In this document: positions 36,457-44,663 of the stretch, one piece after another
How the letters are laid out: every line of letters starts with the position of its first letter
Position numbering within the stretch: position 1 is the first letter of the stretch
Source: Micromonospora zingiberis
Lineage (GTDB): Bacteria > Actinomycetota > Actinomycetes > Mycobacteriales > Micromonosporaceae
NCBI RefSeq assembly: GCF_004331455.1
Contig: NZ_SJJR01000001.1
Coordinates: 1 to 64,000, forward strand
Length of the DNA: 64,000 nt
Reading direction: 5' to 3'
Program-made: the position numbers and the translations under genes
Notes under the pieces: model-generated
Seen by the model: only the letters and a program-made list of their open reading frames with translations
Databases searched by the model: none
What the model was told of the DNA's origin: nothing

Positions 36457-36741
36457 GTGGGCGACGTGTACAAGGCGCTGGCGGATCCCACTCGACGGGC
36501 CATCCTCGACGAGTTGCAGGACCGCACCGGCCAGACACTGTTCGAGCTGTGCGTCCGCCTGACGCACCAGGGATTCACCTCGACGCGGCAGGCCATCTCC
36601 CAGCACCTCACCGTGTTGGCCGGGGCCGGGCTGGTGGTGCTGCGGCGCGAGGGCCGGTACACCTTCATCGACCTTGACACGTCTCCGCTCCAGCAGATCT
36701 ACCAGAGATGGCGGGTGGGACCGTGCGAATCGGACACATGA
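36457..36741 (+). CDS. ArsR-family winged-helix repressor
   Basis: A 94-residue regulator with the ArsR fold: VYKALADPTRRAILDEL, the recognition helix region FTSTRQAISQHLTVLAGAGLV, and wing REGRYTFIDLD. It has no obvious metal-binding Cys pair. GTG 36457 (or 36454) is chosen over an upstream start because the promoter and palindrome occupy 36421-36450. It overlaps the VOC gene, so the two form an operon. It most likely autoregulates through the palindrome. Confidence 0.85.
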   Translation: MGDVYKALADPTRRAILDELQDRTGQTLFELCVRLTHQGFTSTRQAISQHLTVLAGAGLVVLRREGRYTFIDLDTSPLQQIYQRWRVGPCESDT

Positions 36742-37112
36742 GCATCCTCGTCGACGACCAGGACAAGGCCCTGGCCTTCTACACCGGCGTGCTCGGCTTC
36801 ATCAAGAAAACCGAGATACCGCTCGGTGAGCACAGGTGGCTGACCGTGGTGTCGCCGGAGGACCCGGAGGGCGTGGAACTGGTCCTCGAACCCGACCAGC
36901 ACCCGGCGGCGGCGGCCTTCAAGAAGGCGCTCGTCGCGGACGGGATCCCGTTCACCATGTTCACCGTGCCGGACGTGCCCGCCGAGTACGAGCGGCTCAC
37001 CGGGCGGGGAGTGACCTTCACCCAGGAACCGCTGGAGATGGGGGGCGTGACGACCGCCGTCTTCGACGACACCTGCGGCAACCTCCTCCAGATCGTGGCA
37101 CAGCAGGGCTGA
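36723..37112 (+). CDS. VOC-superfamily (glyoxalase/dioxygenase-like) protein
   Basis: A 129-residue protein of two beta-alpha-beta-beta-beta modules. The metal-site residues of the family are visible: His in IGHMSILV near residue 4, Glu in VELVLEPD, and Glu/Gln around LLQIVAQ at the end. The GTG at 36723 is supported by the conserved start of close family members; ATG 36738, overlapping the ArsR stop, is the alternative. The ArsR-VOC pairing suggests inducible detoxification or modification of a small molecule. Substrate unknown. Confidence 0.8.
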   Translation: MRIGHMSILVDDQDKALAFYTGVLGFIKKTEIPLGEHRWLTVVSPEDPEGVELVLEPDQHPAAAAFKKALVADGIPFTMFTVPDVPAEYERLTGRGVTFTQEPLEMGGVTTAVFDDTCGNLLQIVAQQG

Positions 37113-37120
37113 CCGCCCCG

Positions 37121-37152
37121 GCGTCGGCGATGGGTCAGCCCATCGCCGACGC
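37121..37152. terminator. Bidirectional terminator between VOC and CooC-like genes
   Basis: A perfect 14-bp stem (37121-37134 with 37139-37152) with a 4-nt loop between two convergent genes. Confidence 0.8.
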
Positions 37153-37157
37153 GGCTC

Positions 37158-38123
37158 TCAGGCGGTCGCCGCGATCGGCACGGCGTCGGTGTCGAGCTGG
37201 AATTCCGGGTCGATCTGGGTGGTGAGGTCGATCCCGGTGCGCGCGTTGGCCCAGGCCTCGGCGTTGCGTCGGTGGAACTCGTGCGCCAACCGGGTGAACG
37301 CCGCCCGGTCCTGGTCGGTGCCGTCGACGGCCTCGGTCAGCCGGCCCAGCACGGCCCGGTTGCTCTCCTCCAGTTCGGACAGCGGACCGACCGTGCCGCG
37401 CTCGGCCCGGCGTACGTAGGTCGAGCGGCCGAACCAGGTCAACAGGTCCGCGCCGACGTGCTCGCGCAGGAACTCCACGTCGGTGGGGTCCTCGACCTTG
37501 TTGCCGACCACCGAGAGGGCCACGTCGTAGTCGCGGGCGTAGCCGGCGTACTGGTGGTAGACCCCGACGCTGCGGGTGGTCGGTTCGCAGACCAGGAAGG
37601 TGCGGTCGAAGCGGGTGAACAGCCCCGAGGCGAACGAGTCGGCCCCGGCGGTCATGTCCACCACCACGTACTCGCCCGGCCCGTCGAGCATGTGGTTGAG
37701 CAGCAGCTCGACCGCGCCGACCTTGGCGTGGTAACAGGCCACGCCGAGGTCCTCCGTGCTGAATTCACCGGTCACCGCCAGCCGGATCCCGGCGATGTCG
37801 CGCACGCAGGCCGCGTACACCGGGTTGTTCTCGGCCACCCGCAGCAGTCGGGAGCCCCGCCCGGGTGGGGTCGTCTTGACCATCTCGGCGGCGGAACCGA
37901 TCCGCGGATTGTCGCCGCGCAGGTACTCCTTGATCGCGGGTAGCTGCTCGCTCAGCGGGGTGATCGTGGTGTGCGCCGGTCCGCCGAGGGCGACCGCGAG
38001 GTGCTGGTTGATGTCGGCGTCGATGGCCAACACGGGTCGGCCGGAGGCCGCGAGGTGGCGGACGAACAGCGCGGCGAGGGTGGTCTTGCCGCTGCCGCCC
38101 TTGCCGACGAAGGCCACCTTCAT
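37158..38123 (-). CDS. CooC/ParA-like P-loop ATPase
   Basis: A 321-residue ATPase of the SIMIBI class. The deviant Walker A GKGGSGKTT is at residues 8-16, Walker A' DADINQHL near 38, and Walker B VVVDMTAG near 155. The overall length and lack of a DNA-binding part point to CooC-type metal-centre maturation ATPases instead of ParA partition proteins. ATG 38123 is chosen over the in-frame GTG at 38132. The only nearby hint of its job is a Zur-like palindrome just upstream, shared with the next gene, which suggests a role in metal supply. Confidence 0.75.
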   Translation of the reverse strand: MKVAFVGKGGSGKTTLAALFVRHLAASGRPVLAIDADINQHLAVALGGPAHTTITPLSEQLPAIKEYLRGDNPRIGSAAEMVKTTPPGRGSRLLRVAENNPVYAACVRDIAGIRLAVTGEFSTEDLGVACYHAKVGAVELLLNHMLDGPGEYVVVDMTAGADSFASGLFTRFDRTFLVCEPTTRSVGVYHQYAGYARDYDVALSVVGNKVEDPTDVEFLREHVGADLLTWFGRSTYVRRAERGTVGPLSELEESNRAVLGRLTEAVDGTDQDRAAFTRLAHEFHRRNAEAWANARTGIDLTTQIDPEFQLDTDAVPIAATA

Positions 38124-38145
38124 CGCACCCACCTCGCCTTGACGC

Positions 38146-38164
38146 TAACGATTATCGTTTCCAT
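38146..38164 (-). promoter_or_regulatory. Zur-like palindrome upstream of the CooC-like gene
   Basis: AACGA-tta-TCGTT (38147-38159) sits 24-36 bp before the ATG and covers GATAAT, a -10-like hexamer on the minus strand. Flanking bases extend the likeness to the site at 38680-38698 (TAACGAnnATCGTTTnCAT in both). The A/T-rich, TCGTTTTCAT-like form recalls actinobacterial Zur/Fur operators. The regulator identity is inferred. Confidence 0.5.
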
Positions 38165-38228
38165 GTAGCCGATGCTAGCCGCCGCCCGGCTGTCGCGTGG
38201 CGCAACCCGCCCGAACCGGGCCGCCGCG

Positions 38229-38263
38229 CGGGCCGGGCGGGAGCGACTGTCCCGCCCGGCCCG
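38229..38263 (-). terminator. Hairpin terminator after the SCO5389-like gene
   Basis: A perfect 14-bp stem (38229-38242 with 38250-38263) and a 7-nt loop, just past the stop at 38271. Confidence 0.75.
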
Positions 38264-38270
38264 GCCCGGC

Positions 38271-38663
38271 TCAGCAGTCCCGCAACTCGGGGGACTGGTT
38301 GAGCAACTGCCCCCGGACGGAGACGAACCGGCGGTACGTGTCGGAATCGACGGCGGACGGCCGGAACGCCGCCACCCGGTGACAGTTCTGGAAGGCCAGC
38401 TTCACCCCGAAGTGGCGTTCCAGGCTGGACCGGATCGCATCGCTGGCCAGCGCACGCAGCAACTGGCCCCGCTCCGCCTCGCTCGGCGGCGGGATCTCGT
38501 TGTCGGCGAACTCGGCGCCGGTGGCGGCCAGCTCGGCCGTCACCCGGCTGACGGTCTGCCAGGCGTACGGCAGGGATTCGCGTACGCAGGCCGCGAACGC
38601 CTCGTCATCGACGGACCCGGACTCGGCGGCGCGCAGCAGGCTCGGCGACACGGTGAGAGACAT
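38271..38663 (-). CDS. Conserved 130-residue actinobacterial protein (SCO5389-like)
   Basis: The ATG at 38663 has GAGGAG upstream; a longer frame toward 38825 lacks a ribosome site. The protein starts MSLTVSPSLL and ends RGQLLNQSPELRDC, which I recall as a conserved actinomycete family typified by SCO5389. It is all soluble and probably mainly helical, with a conserved FGVKLAFQNCHRVAAF segment (a Cys-His pair that could bind a metal). Function unknown. A palindrome matching that of the CooC-like gene lies 18 bp before its start, so the two genes may share a regulator. Confidence 0.7.
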   Translation of the reverse strand: MSLTVSPSLLRAAESGSVDDEAFAACVRESLPYAWQTVSRVTAELAATGAEFADNEIPPPSEAERGQLLRALASDAIRSSLERHFGVKLAFQNCHRVAAFRPSAVDSDTYRRFVSVRGQLLNQSPELRDC

Positions 38664-38679
38664 GCTTCTCCTCAACAGA

Positions 38680-38698
38680 TAACGACCATCGTTTTCAT
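38680..38698 (-). promoter_or_regulatory. Zur-like palindrome upstream of the SCO5389-like gene
   Basis: AACGA-cca-TCGTT (38681-38693), extended to TAACGACCATCGTTTTCAT, is nearly the same as the site at 38146-38164. On the coding strand it begins ATGAAAACGA, close to half of a Zur/Fur box. The distance to the ATG (18 bp) suits a repressor operator. Confidence 0.5.
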
Positions 38699-38881
38699 TA
38701 CCGCTTACGGACCGAGCACACCACGTCACGATCGGCACTGTCAACGCCCGCACCACGCGCGTGTCGCGGCGGCGCGGCCCGCCCGTCGAGTCGACCGGAG
38801 GGCGCAAGCGCGCCGGCCAGGGCACGCTCGACAGCGCAGAAACGGCCTCATGGTCCGGGCCTCGTTGGGATACTCGCTCAG

Positions 38882-39673
38882 GTGGCGGTCGGGGGACGGC
38901 GGTGGGCGTGGCTGGCGGTGCTGCTCGTCGGCGTCGCCCTCGTCCTGCTGGTGCTCGTGGCGCTGATCGGCACCCGCAACGTCCTCCTCGTGCCGGTGCT
39001 GATCGTGCTCGGCGCCGCCGTCGTGCCGGCCGCCTTCCTCACCTTCGTGCAGGGCCGATCCGGCCAGTGGCAGGTGCCCGGCTCGGTGGTGACCGTGGCG
39101 GCCCTGCTCGGCGGGCTGATCGGCGTGATCGCCGCCGCGGCGATCGAGTACGACACGCTGCGTCGGCTCGGCGCGCTACCGGCGGTGCTCATCGGCCTGA
39201 CCGAGGAAACGGCGAAGCTGGTCGTACCTGCGTTGATCCTGCTGCTGTGGCGGCGGCGGCCCCGATCGCCGGGCGACGGCCTGGTGATCGGGGTAGCCTC
39301 CGGCGCCGGCTTCGCGGCGCTGGAAACCATGGGCTACGCCTTCACGGCCCTGCTCGCCTCGTCCGGCAACCTCGGCACGGTCGAGCAGATCCTGCTGGCC
39401 CGGGGCCTGACCGCGGCCGTCGTGCACCCCAGCTGGACCGGGGTGGCCGCCGGAGCCCTGTTCGCCCTGGCCGCCGGGCCCAGTGCCGGCCGGTGGCTGG
39501 CGTTCGCCGTGACGCTGCTCGCCGTGGTCGCCCTACACGCCAGCTGGGACGCCGCCGGCTCGCCACTGGCGTACGCGGTCATCGCACTGGTCTCGCTCGG
39601 ATGGTTGCTGTGGCAACTTCATCGGCACCGCCGGCCGACCGTACCCACACCGGAGCCGGGCGGCGCAGCCTAG
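38882..39673 (+). CDS. PrsW-family intramembrane metalloprotease
   Basis: A 263-residue membrane protein with about eight hydrophobic helices. The PrsW motif set is present: TEETAK (EE pair) near 103, ALETMGYAF (ExxxY) near 145, HPSWTG near 180, and HASWDAAG near 221. In Bacillus, PrsW cleaves an anti-sigma factor inside the membrane; the substrate here is unknown. The GTG at 38882 has only a weak ribosome site. It stands alone, upstream of a 52-residue ORF. Confidence 0.85.
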   Translation: MAVGGRRWAWLAVLLVGVALVLLVLVALIGTRNVLLVPVLIVLGAAVVPAAFLTFVQGRSGQWQVPGSVVTVAALLGGLIGVIAAAAIEYDTLRRLGALPAVLIGLTEETAKLVVPALILLLWRRRPRSPGDGLVIGVASGAGFAALETMGYAFTALLASSGNLGTVEQILLARGLTAAVVHPSWTGVAAGALFALAAGPSAGRWLAFAVTLLAVVALHASWDAAGSPLAYAVIALVSLGWLLWQLHRHRRPTVPTPEPGGAA

Positions 39674-39796
39674 TCGATCGCGGGGTCGCTCACGCGGCGA
39701 ACCTCGACCGGCGGGCCGTTTGCGCCCGGCCCGGCCGGGAATGCGACAGCTGCGGGGCGGGCAAATCGCCGCCACCGACGGTACGGGGAGGTCGAC

Positions 39797-39955
39797 ATGG
39801 GTGACCGAGAGATGCTGCACGAGCTGCGGCAGCAGGCCCACAATGCGGGCATCGAGGGCAACTCGAAGATGACCGAGGACCAGCTGCGTGACGCGCTGCG
39901 CCGGGTCGGCAAGGGTGAGCCGGCCCAGATGGCCAAGCAGCAGGCCAAGCGCTGA
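39797..39955 (+). CDS. Small 52-residue charged protein (Rho-N-like)
   Basis: A short gene supported by GGGGAGG 6 nt before the ATG, a typical codon pattern and a strong terminator right after it. The sequence (MGDREMLHELRQQAHNAG, ... SKMTEDQLRDALRRVGKGE) resembles the small helical Rho N-terminal/SAP-like domain, in which helices of the form LRxQAxxxGI and MTEDQLRDALR pack together; such proteins often bind nucleic acid. It is charged, soluble, and Gln/Lys-rich at the end. Confidence 0.7.
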   Translation: MGDREMLHELRQQAHNAGIEGNSKMTEDQLRDALRRVGKGEPAQMAKQQAKR

Positions 39956-39963
39956 GTCGTCGC

Positions 39964-40006
39964 GGTCGACGCCGAGTCCGGTGGTACACCGGGCTCGGCG
40001 TCGACC
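39964..40006. terminator. Long hairpin terminator between the 52-residue gene and the hydrolase operon
   Basis: A 20-bp stem with one G-T pair (39964-39983 with 39987-40006) and a 3-nt loop between converging transcription units. Confidence 0.85.
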
Positions 40007-40008
40007 TG

Positions 40009-40800
40009 TCATACCGTGACCGGCGTGGCCGTGCCGGGGGTGAGCCAGTGCAGGCTCTGCTGGACCGTGCGCGGCGCGGTGGCGAAGGCCGTCTCGACCT
40101 CCCGTCGACCCTCGGTGAAGTGGCTCCAGCCCTCGTAGTGCACGGGCACGACGGTGCGGGCGTCGATCAGCCGGCACAGTTCGGCACCGTCGGCGGCGGT
40201 CATCGTGTAGCGCAGCGGACCGGTCTGGCCGAACTGCACCGCGCCCAGGTGCAGCACCATCGTGCCGACGTCGAACCGGTCGGCGACCTGCCGGACGCCG
40301 TCGTACAGCACCGTGTCGCCGGTGATCCACAGTGCTCCGTACCGCTGCCCGGCCCAGCGCAGCGCGAAGCCGGTGACCTCCCCGGCGACCGGCCGGCTCA
40401 GCGGTGGTCCGTGCCGGCACGGGGTCGCGGTGATCTCGATCGTCGGCCGGTCCGGCGCGCTGAGTTCGGTACGCTGCCACCGCGCCAGGCCGGTGGCGCC
40501 CGCGCCGAGCCGCCGGGCGCCGGCCATCGTGGTGACCACCCGGCCCACGGTCGGCAGCAGGCCGCGACCGGCGTCGTCGAGGTTGTCGGCGTGGTGGTCG
40601 TGGGTGAGCAACACCGCGTCGATGGTGCCCAGGGCGGCTGCCGGCAGGGCCGGGCCGGCGAGCTTGCGCGAGGTGGTGCCCCAGCCGAACCCGTAGGTCC
40701 GGCCGGGGGCGTCGAACGTCGGATCGGTGAGGATCCGCCAGCCCTCCACCTCGATCAGGGTGGTCGGGCCGCCGACGTGGGTGATCTGGACAGCTGTCAT
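40009..40800 (-). CDS. MBL-fold metallohydrolase (UlaG/YfnB-like)
   Basis: A 263-residue metallo-beta-lactamase-fold protein with metal ligands in LTHDHHADNLD near residue 66, a His in TPCRHG, Asp in ITGDTVLYDG, and a closing VPVHYEGW His. It is the closest in form to the UlaG-like group of phosphodiester/lactone hydrolases; substrate unknown. Its start overlaps the upstream alpha/beta hydrolase by ATGA, making it the third gene of an operon read from 42415. Confidence 0.85.
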   Translation of the reverse strand: MTAVQITHVGGPTTLIEVEGWRILTDPTFDAPGRTYGFGWGTTSRKLAGPALPAAALGTIDAVLLTHDHHADNLDDAGRGLLPTVGRVVTTMAGARRLGAGATGLARWQRTELSAPDRPTIEITATPCRHGPPLSRPVAGEVTGFALRWAGQRYGALWITGDTVLYDGVRQVADRFDVGTMVLHLGAVQFGQTGPLRYTMTAADGAELCRLIDARTVVPVHYEGWSHFTEGRREVETAFATAPRTVQQSLHWLTPGTATPVTV

Positions 40801-41585
40801 CGGGCGTGCTGTACGGCCCAGTCGAGCACCTCGTCCGCGATCTGCTCCCAGCCCTTCTGGGCGGGCAGCAGGTGGGCGTAACCCGGGTACTCACGGCGTT
40901 CGGTGACCGTGTTGGACTTGTAGTGCTTGGCGTTCGACTCCTGCACGGCCGGGGGCATGATGTGGTCCTCGCCGCCGGAGACGAACAGCAGCGGGGCCCG
41001 GTCGTCGTTGTGGTAGTCGACCCAGGTGTCCTGGTGGCCGGGCTGGAAGTTGGCCAGCACGCCGCCCCACACGATCCCGCCGGGGGCGGGGATGTGGTAG
41101 CGCTCGTAGAGCGCGCGGGCCTCGTCCTCGGTGAAGGTGTTGGTGAAGGCGTACCGCCACTGCTCGAAGGTGAGACCGACCGCCTTGTGCCGGTTGGCGG
41201 GGCTCTTGAGCACCGGGAACGTCGACTTCACCTGGGACAGCGGCACGACCCGTACGCCCTCGGTCGGCGCCGAGTTCAGCGCCACGCCGGCCGCGCCGTA
41301 GCCCCGGTCGAGCAGGATCTGGGTGAACGCACCGCCGGCCGAGTGCCCCATGATGATCGGGGGTTCCGGTAGGGCCCGGATCACGTCCTCCAGGTGCGAG
41401 ATGATCGTGGGTACGGTCGACGTGGCGATCGGCGTGGGGTCGGCGTTGAGCGCCTCCACCTCGACCTCGAAGCCCGGGTAGGCGGGCGCCACCACCTGGT
41501 GGCCCTTGCTCTCGTAGTGGGTGATCCAGTGTTCCCAGCTGCGGGGCGTGACCCAGAAGCCGTGCACCAGGACGATCGGTTTCAT
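40797..41585 (-). CDS. Alpha/beta hydrolase
   Basis: A 262-residue serine hydrolase: oxyanion motif [11 protein letters not shown] at the N-terminus, nucleophile elbow MGHSAGG near residue 98, Asp in SGGEDHIMP, His in GYAHLLP. Soluble, no signal peptide. Substrate unknown. It overlaps both operon neighbours by 4 bp. Confidence 0.88.
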   Translation of the reverse strand: MKPIVLVHGFWVTPRSWEHWITHYESKGHQVVAPAYPGFEVEVEALNADPTPIATSTVPTIISHLEDVIRALPEPPIIMGHSAGGAFTQILLDRGYGAAGVALNSAPTEGVRVVPLSQVKSTFPVLKSPANRHKAVGLTFEQWRYAFTNTFTEDEARALYERYHIPAPGGIVWGGVLANFQPGHQDTWVDYHNDDRAPLLFVSGGEDHIMPPAVQESNAKHYKSNTVTERREYPGYAHLLPAQKGWEQIADEVLDWAVQHAR

Positions 41586-42415
41586 GGCTGGTACTCCTCC
41601 AGGAAGGCGAGCAGGTCGTCACCGAGCTGCTGCTTGTGGGTATCGGTGATGCCGTGCGGGGCACCCGGGTAGACGATCAGCCGGGCGCCCTTGATCCGGG
41701 CGGCGGACGCCTTACCGCCGACCTCGAACGGCACCACCTGGTCGTCGTCGCCGTGGATAACGAGGGTCGGTACGTCGATGGCGTCCAGGTCGGGGCGGAA
41801 GTCGGTGGCGGAGAAGGCGGCGATGCACTCGTAGGCGTTGCGGTGGCCGGCGGCCATGCCCTGGAGCCAGAACGTGTCCCGGATGCCTGCCGAGACGGTC
41901 GAACCGGGACGGTTGTGGCCGAAGAACGGGCCGTCCGCGAGGTCCCGGTAGGTCTGCGACCGGTCGGCGAGCGAGCCGGCGCGGATCCCGTCGAACACCT
42001 CGATCGGTACGCCGTCGGGATTGTCGTCGGTCCTGAGCATGAACGGCGGCACCGCGCTGACCAGGACGACCTGGGCGACCCGGCCGCTGCCGTGCCGGCC
42101 CACGTAGCGGGCCACCTCGCCGCCGCCGGTGGAGAATCCGACCAGGGTGGCCTCCCGCAGGTCGAGGTGGTCCAGGACGGCGGCCAGGTCGTCGGCGTAG
42201 GTGTCCATCTCGTTGCCCTGCCAGGTCTGGCTGGAACGACCGTGGCCACGCCGGTCGTGGGCGACGACCCGGTAGCCGTTGTTGGCCAGGAACAACGCCT
42301 GGGCCTCCCAGCTGTCGGAGTTGAGGGGCCAACCGTGGCTGAGGACGACCGGCCGGCCGGCACCCCAGTCCTTGTAGAAGATGTCGGTGCCGTCGAAAAC
42401 GGTGACGTGTGGCAT
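41582..42415 (-). CDS. Alpha/beta hydrolase of the non-heme haloperoxidase/esterase type
   Basis: A 277-residue protein. The ATG at 42415 follows CAGGAGCAG; an upstream extension to 42535 lacks support. The start ([21 protein letters not shown]), [11 protein letters not shown], nucleophile VGFSTGGGE near residue 95, Asp in [11 protein letters not shown] and His in GAPHGI are typical of the chloroperoxidase-like esterases, which also catalyse perhydrolysis. First gene of the three-gene operon. Its upstream gap of 202 bp to the AraC gene should hold the promoter. Confidence 0.9.
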   Translation of the reverse strand: MPHVTVFDGTDIFYKDWGAGRPVVLSHGWPLNSDSWEAQALFLANNGYRVVAHDRRGHGRSSQTWQGNEMDTYADDLAAVLDHLDLREATLVGFSTGGGEVARYVGRHGSGRVAQVVLVSAVPPFMLRTDDNPDGVPIEVFDGIRAGSLADRSQTYRDLADGPFFGHNRPGSTVSAGIRDTFWLQGMAAGHRNAYECIAAFSATDFRPDLDAIDVPTLVIHGDDDQVVPFEVGGKASAARIKGARLIVYPGAPHGITDTHKQQLGDDLLAFLEEYQP

Positions 42416-42617
42416 TGGCTGCTCCTGCCGTACGGGTACCTGGATGACGGCGGCTGCGGCGTCGGGCCGGGTTGCCCGCCGAAGCCAGGAAAAATCTCGC
42501 ATCCAGGAACCGGCGAAAGTGTGCTGAGAGCGCACCGTTCTGACGCCAGCGTGCAGTGTTGGCGACGCCCGCTCCGCAGGCGCGAACCGATGGGCGCGGG
42601 GGCCGGCCCGGCACCGG

Positions 42618-43589
42618 TCAGCGGTGGGGTTCGGCGAGCGTGGTCAGGGGCCGCGTGGACGCCATCTGTCGTGGTGTGACGCCGAAGAGTTCCCGGAACT
42701 TGCTGGAGAAGAAGCTCGGGTTGGAAAATCCCCAGGCGCGGGCCGTCGCGGCGATCGAGGTGTAGCGCGGCCGGGCGGCCGTCAGGTCGGCCCGGGCACC
42801 CTGTAGCCGCTGCTCGATGATCGACTGTTCCAGGCTCTGGCCCAGCGTCTCGTAGAGCTTGTACAGGGCACGCAGTGACATGGCGTTGGCCGCCGCGATG
42901 CGGGCCGGTGTCAGCTCCGGGTCGCGCAGGTGCTGACGGATGTAGGCCTGCACCCGGGCCTGGGTCGAGGAGTGCATGGCCTCGCGCAGGCGGCTGCCGT
43001 CGGCGGCGGCGGAGGTCACCAGCGCCCGCATCAACTCGGCGGAGGCGGCGCCGATCTCCGGCGCGGCACCACTGTCGACCAACTGTCCCGCCTGGCTGGT
43101 CACCCGGGCGACATGGTCACGGACCAGGTCGTAGAGCGGGCTGGCGCGCAACTCCCGGGCCGCGCGGTGGATGGTGTCGCGAGGAAGGCCCAGGTGGTCC
43201 ACCTCGACGTGCAGGGCGTACGAGGCCCCGGTGCCGGTCCAGCCGTAGACGTAGGGGACGGACAGGTCGACCAGCATGAGGTCGCGGGGCCCGAACATCC
43301 GGTCCTCCCGGGCCCAGCTCAGGTGGTTGTCGGTACGCATCGGCAACGCCAGGACGATGGAGGACTCGTCGCTGGCTCGGGCGATGCGCGGGGTACGCCG
43401 CAGCGTGGTGCCGGACGCCTCGATGTTGAACACCTTCGCGCGCCCGAACCCGTACGTCGTCATCCGGGCCCGGATCGAGGCCGGGTCCTCGAAGGACGCC
43501 ATGCTTGCCGAACAGTTGCCGCTGACCGTGGCCTGGAACGCTTCGGCGCGCTCCCGGGGTGACAGCGAATCCGTGTCAAGAACGAGCAT
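42618..43589 (-). CDS. AraC-family transcriptional regulator
   Basis: A 323-residue activator. The ATG at 43589 with GAGGG upstream is chosen; ATG 43604 is close behind. The N-terminal part (about 20-200) is an AraC-binding-like cupin region, and the C-terminal double helix-turn-helix (about 215-315) is present with [24 protein letters not shown] and the second HTH segment [29 protein letters not shown]. It is encoded directly upstream of the hydrolase operon, on the same strand, and is the likely activator of it. Confidence 0.88.
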   Translation of the reverse strand: MLVLDTDSLSPRERAEAFQATVSGNCSASMASFEDPASIRARMTTYGFGRAKVFNIEASGTTLRRTPRIARASDESSIVLALPMRTDNHLSWAREDRMFGPRDLMLVDLSVPYVYGWTGTGASYALHVEVDHLGLPRDTIHRAARELRASPLYDLVRDHVARVTSQAGQLVDSGAAPEIGAASAELMRALVTSAAADGSRLREAMHSSTQARVQAYIRQHLRDPELTPARIAAANAMSLRALYKLYETLGQSLEQSIIEQRLQGARADLTAARPRYTSIAATARAWGFSNPSFFSSKFRELFGVTPRQMASTRPLTTLAEPHR

Positions 43590-43826
43590 GACGACCCTCT
43601 TCATACCTGAGCAGGCAGCCGAAGACTCATATTTGTAGCATTCGCGCAACGGCACCGAATTGACTGGCGCGTATGCGCAATAATCCGTCGAGGATGTTTC
43701 GCCAGTGGTGTGACGGCGCAATTCCGAACCCCACGTCGAAGCGACCTCAGTATGCGCCTCGACCCCCGGCGCGCCAATAGCTGAGGTGCCCCGGTGGCGC
43801 CCGCGTGACGCCTTGTTCCGGACCGG

Positions 43827-44546
43827 CTACCGGGTGCGCCGCGCCGAGGTCCACGCCTGCTGCTGCAACCGTTCGATGCCGTCGAGCAGCAGGTCCAGCG
43901 CGAACTCGAACTCGAACTGGTCGTCGCAGCCCTGCCCCACGACCGACGCGTCGTCGTGGGACGCGGCCGTGGCGATCTCGGCGAGGTGCGGAAACCGGGC
44001 CGCGACCTCCGGCGGCAGGGCGGCGGTCGGTGGGGCCGGCGTGGTCCTGCCGGACCGGCCGGCGTCCCGGGCGGTGTCGAACAGTTCCTGGCTGAAGCCG
44101 AGGATCCGGCTGCCCATAGCGTGCATCACGTGGTGGGCCAGGTTGGCGGAGAACCCGCCGGCCCGCAGCGTCCCGACCACCGAGTCGAGGTAGGCGAGCA
44201 GCGCCGGGGTCGCCATGTTCCGCGTCTCGATCGCGAGCGGCGCCCAGGGGTGGCGTCGCAGTGCCTGTCGTGCCGACAGAACCCGTCTCCGGAGGTCCTG
44301 CTTCCAGTCGGCGCCGGGTGTCGGTGGGTCGATCTCGCCGACCACCAGGTCGATCATGGCGTCGAGCAGTTCGTCCTTGTTGGCCACGTGCTTGTAGAGG
44401 GCCATCGGCACCACGCCCAACTCCTGGGCGAGGTTGCGCATGCTGAGCGACTCGATCCCGGCCGCGTCGGCGAGCGCGACGGCCGCGCGCAGGATCCGAT
44501 CCCTGCTCAGCGGCGCCCGGCGCAACGTCTCAGCCTGCTCAGCCAT
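43827..44546 (-). CDS. TetR-family repressor
   Basis: A 239-residue repressor with N-terminal TetR HTH (SRDRILRAAVALADAAGIESLSMRNLAQELGVVP, ALYKHVANKDELLDAMID, about 13-65) and a TetR_C-type ligand domain. Start ATG 44546 preferred since the HTH follows at normal distance. It is divergent from a quinone oxidoreductase gene; two identical-arm operators lie between them, so it probably represses both itself and that gene in response to an electrophile or aromatic compound. Confidence 0.9.
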   Translation of the reverse strand: MAEQAETLRRAPLSRDRILRAAVALADAAGIESLSMRNLAQELGVVPMALYKHVANKDELLDAMIDLVVGEIDPPTPGADWKQDLRRRVLSARQALRRHPWAPLAIETRNMATPALLAYLDSVVGTLRAGGFSANLAHHVMHAMGSRILGFSQELFDTARDAGRSGRTTPAPPTAALPPEVAARFPHLAEIATAASHDDASVVGQGCDDQFEFEFALDLLLDGIERLQQQAWTSARRTR

Positions 44547-44588
44547 CTTGATCCTCGTCCGTCGGTGGCGGTTGAAACCATATCCGTC

Positions 44589-44647
44589 TTGACAGGTGTA
44601 CGGCGTACACCTACCGTCGTTCATAACCGAGGTGTACGCCGTACACC
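44589..44647. promoter_or_regulatory. Two TetR operators and promoter in the tetR-oxidoreductase gap
   Basis: GGTGTACG-N-CGTACACC occurs twice, at 44595-44611 and 44631-44647, with centres 36 bp apart. A consensus -35, TTGACA (44589-44594), is followed after exactly 17 bp by TACCGT (44612-44617), so the first operator fills the spacer of the oxidoreductase promoter. The second probably covers its start region and the tetR promoter. Confidence 0.75.
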
Positions 44648-44663
44648 CGTGAGGGGAGGGCAG

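Noticed and set aside
37158..38123. ParA-type chromosome partition gene
   Set aside because: No ParB gene or parS-like sites nearby; the length and sequence fit CooC-type ATPases better.
38172..38966. Plus-strand 264-codon frame between the CooC-like and PrsW genes
   Set aside because: Arg/Pro-rich translation opposite a supported minus-strand gene and across its promoter palindrome.
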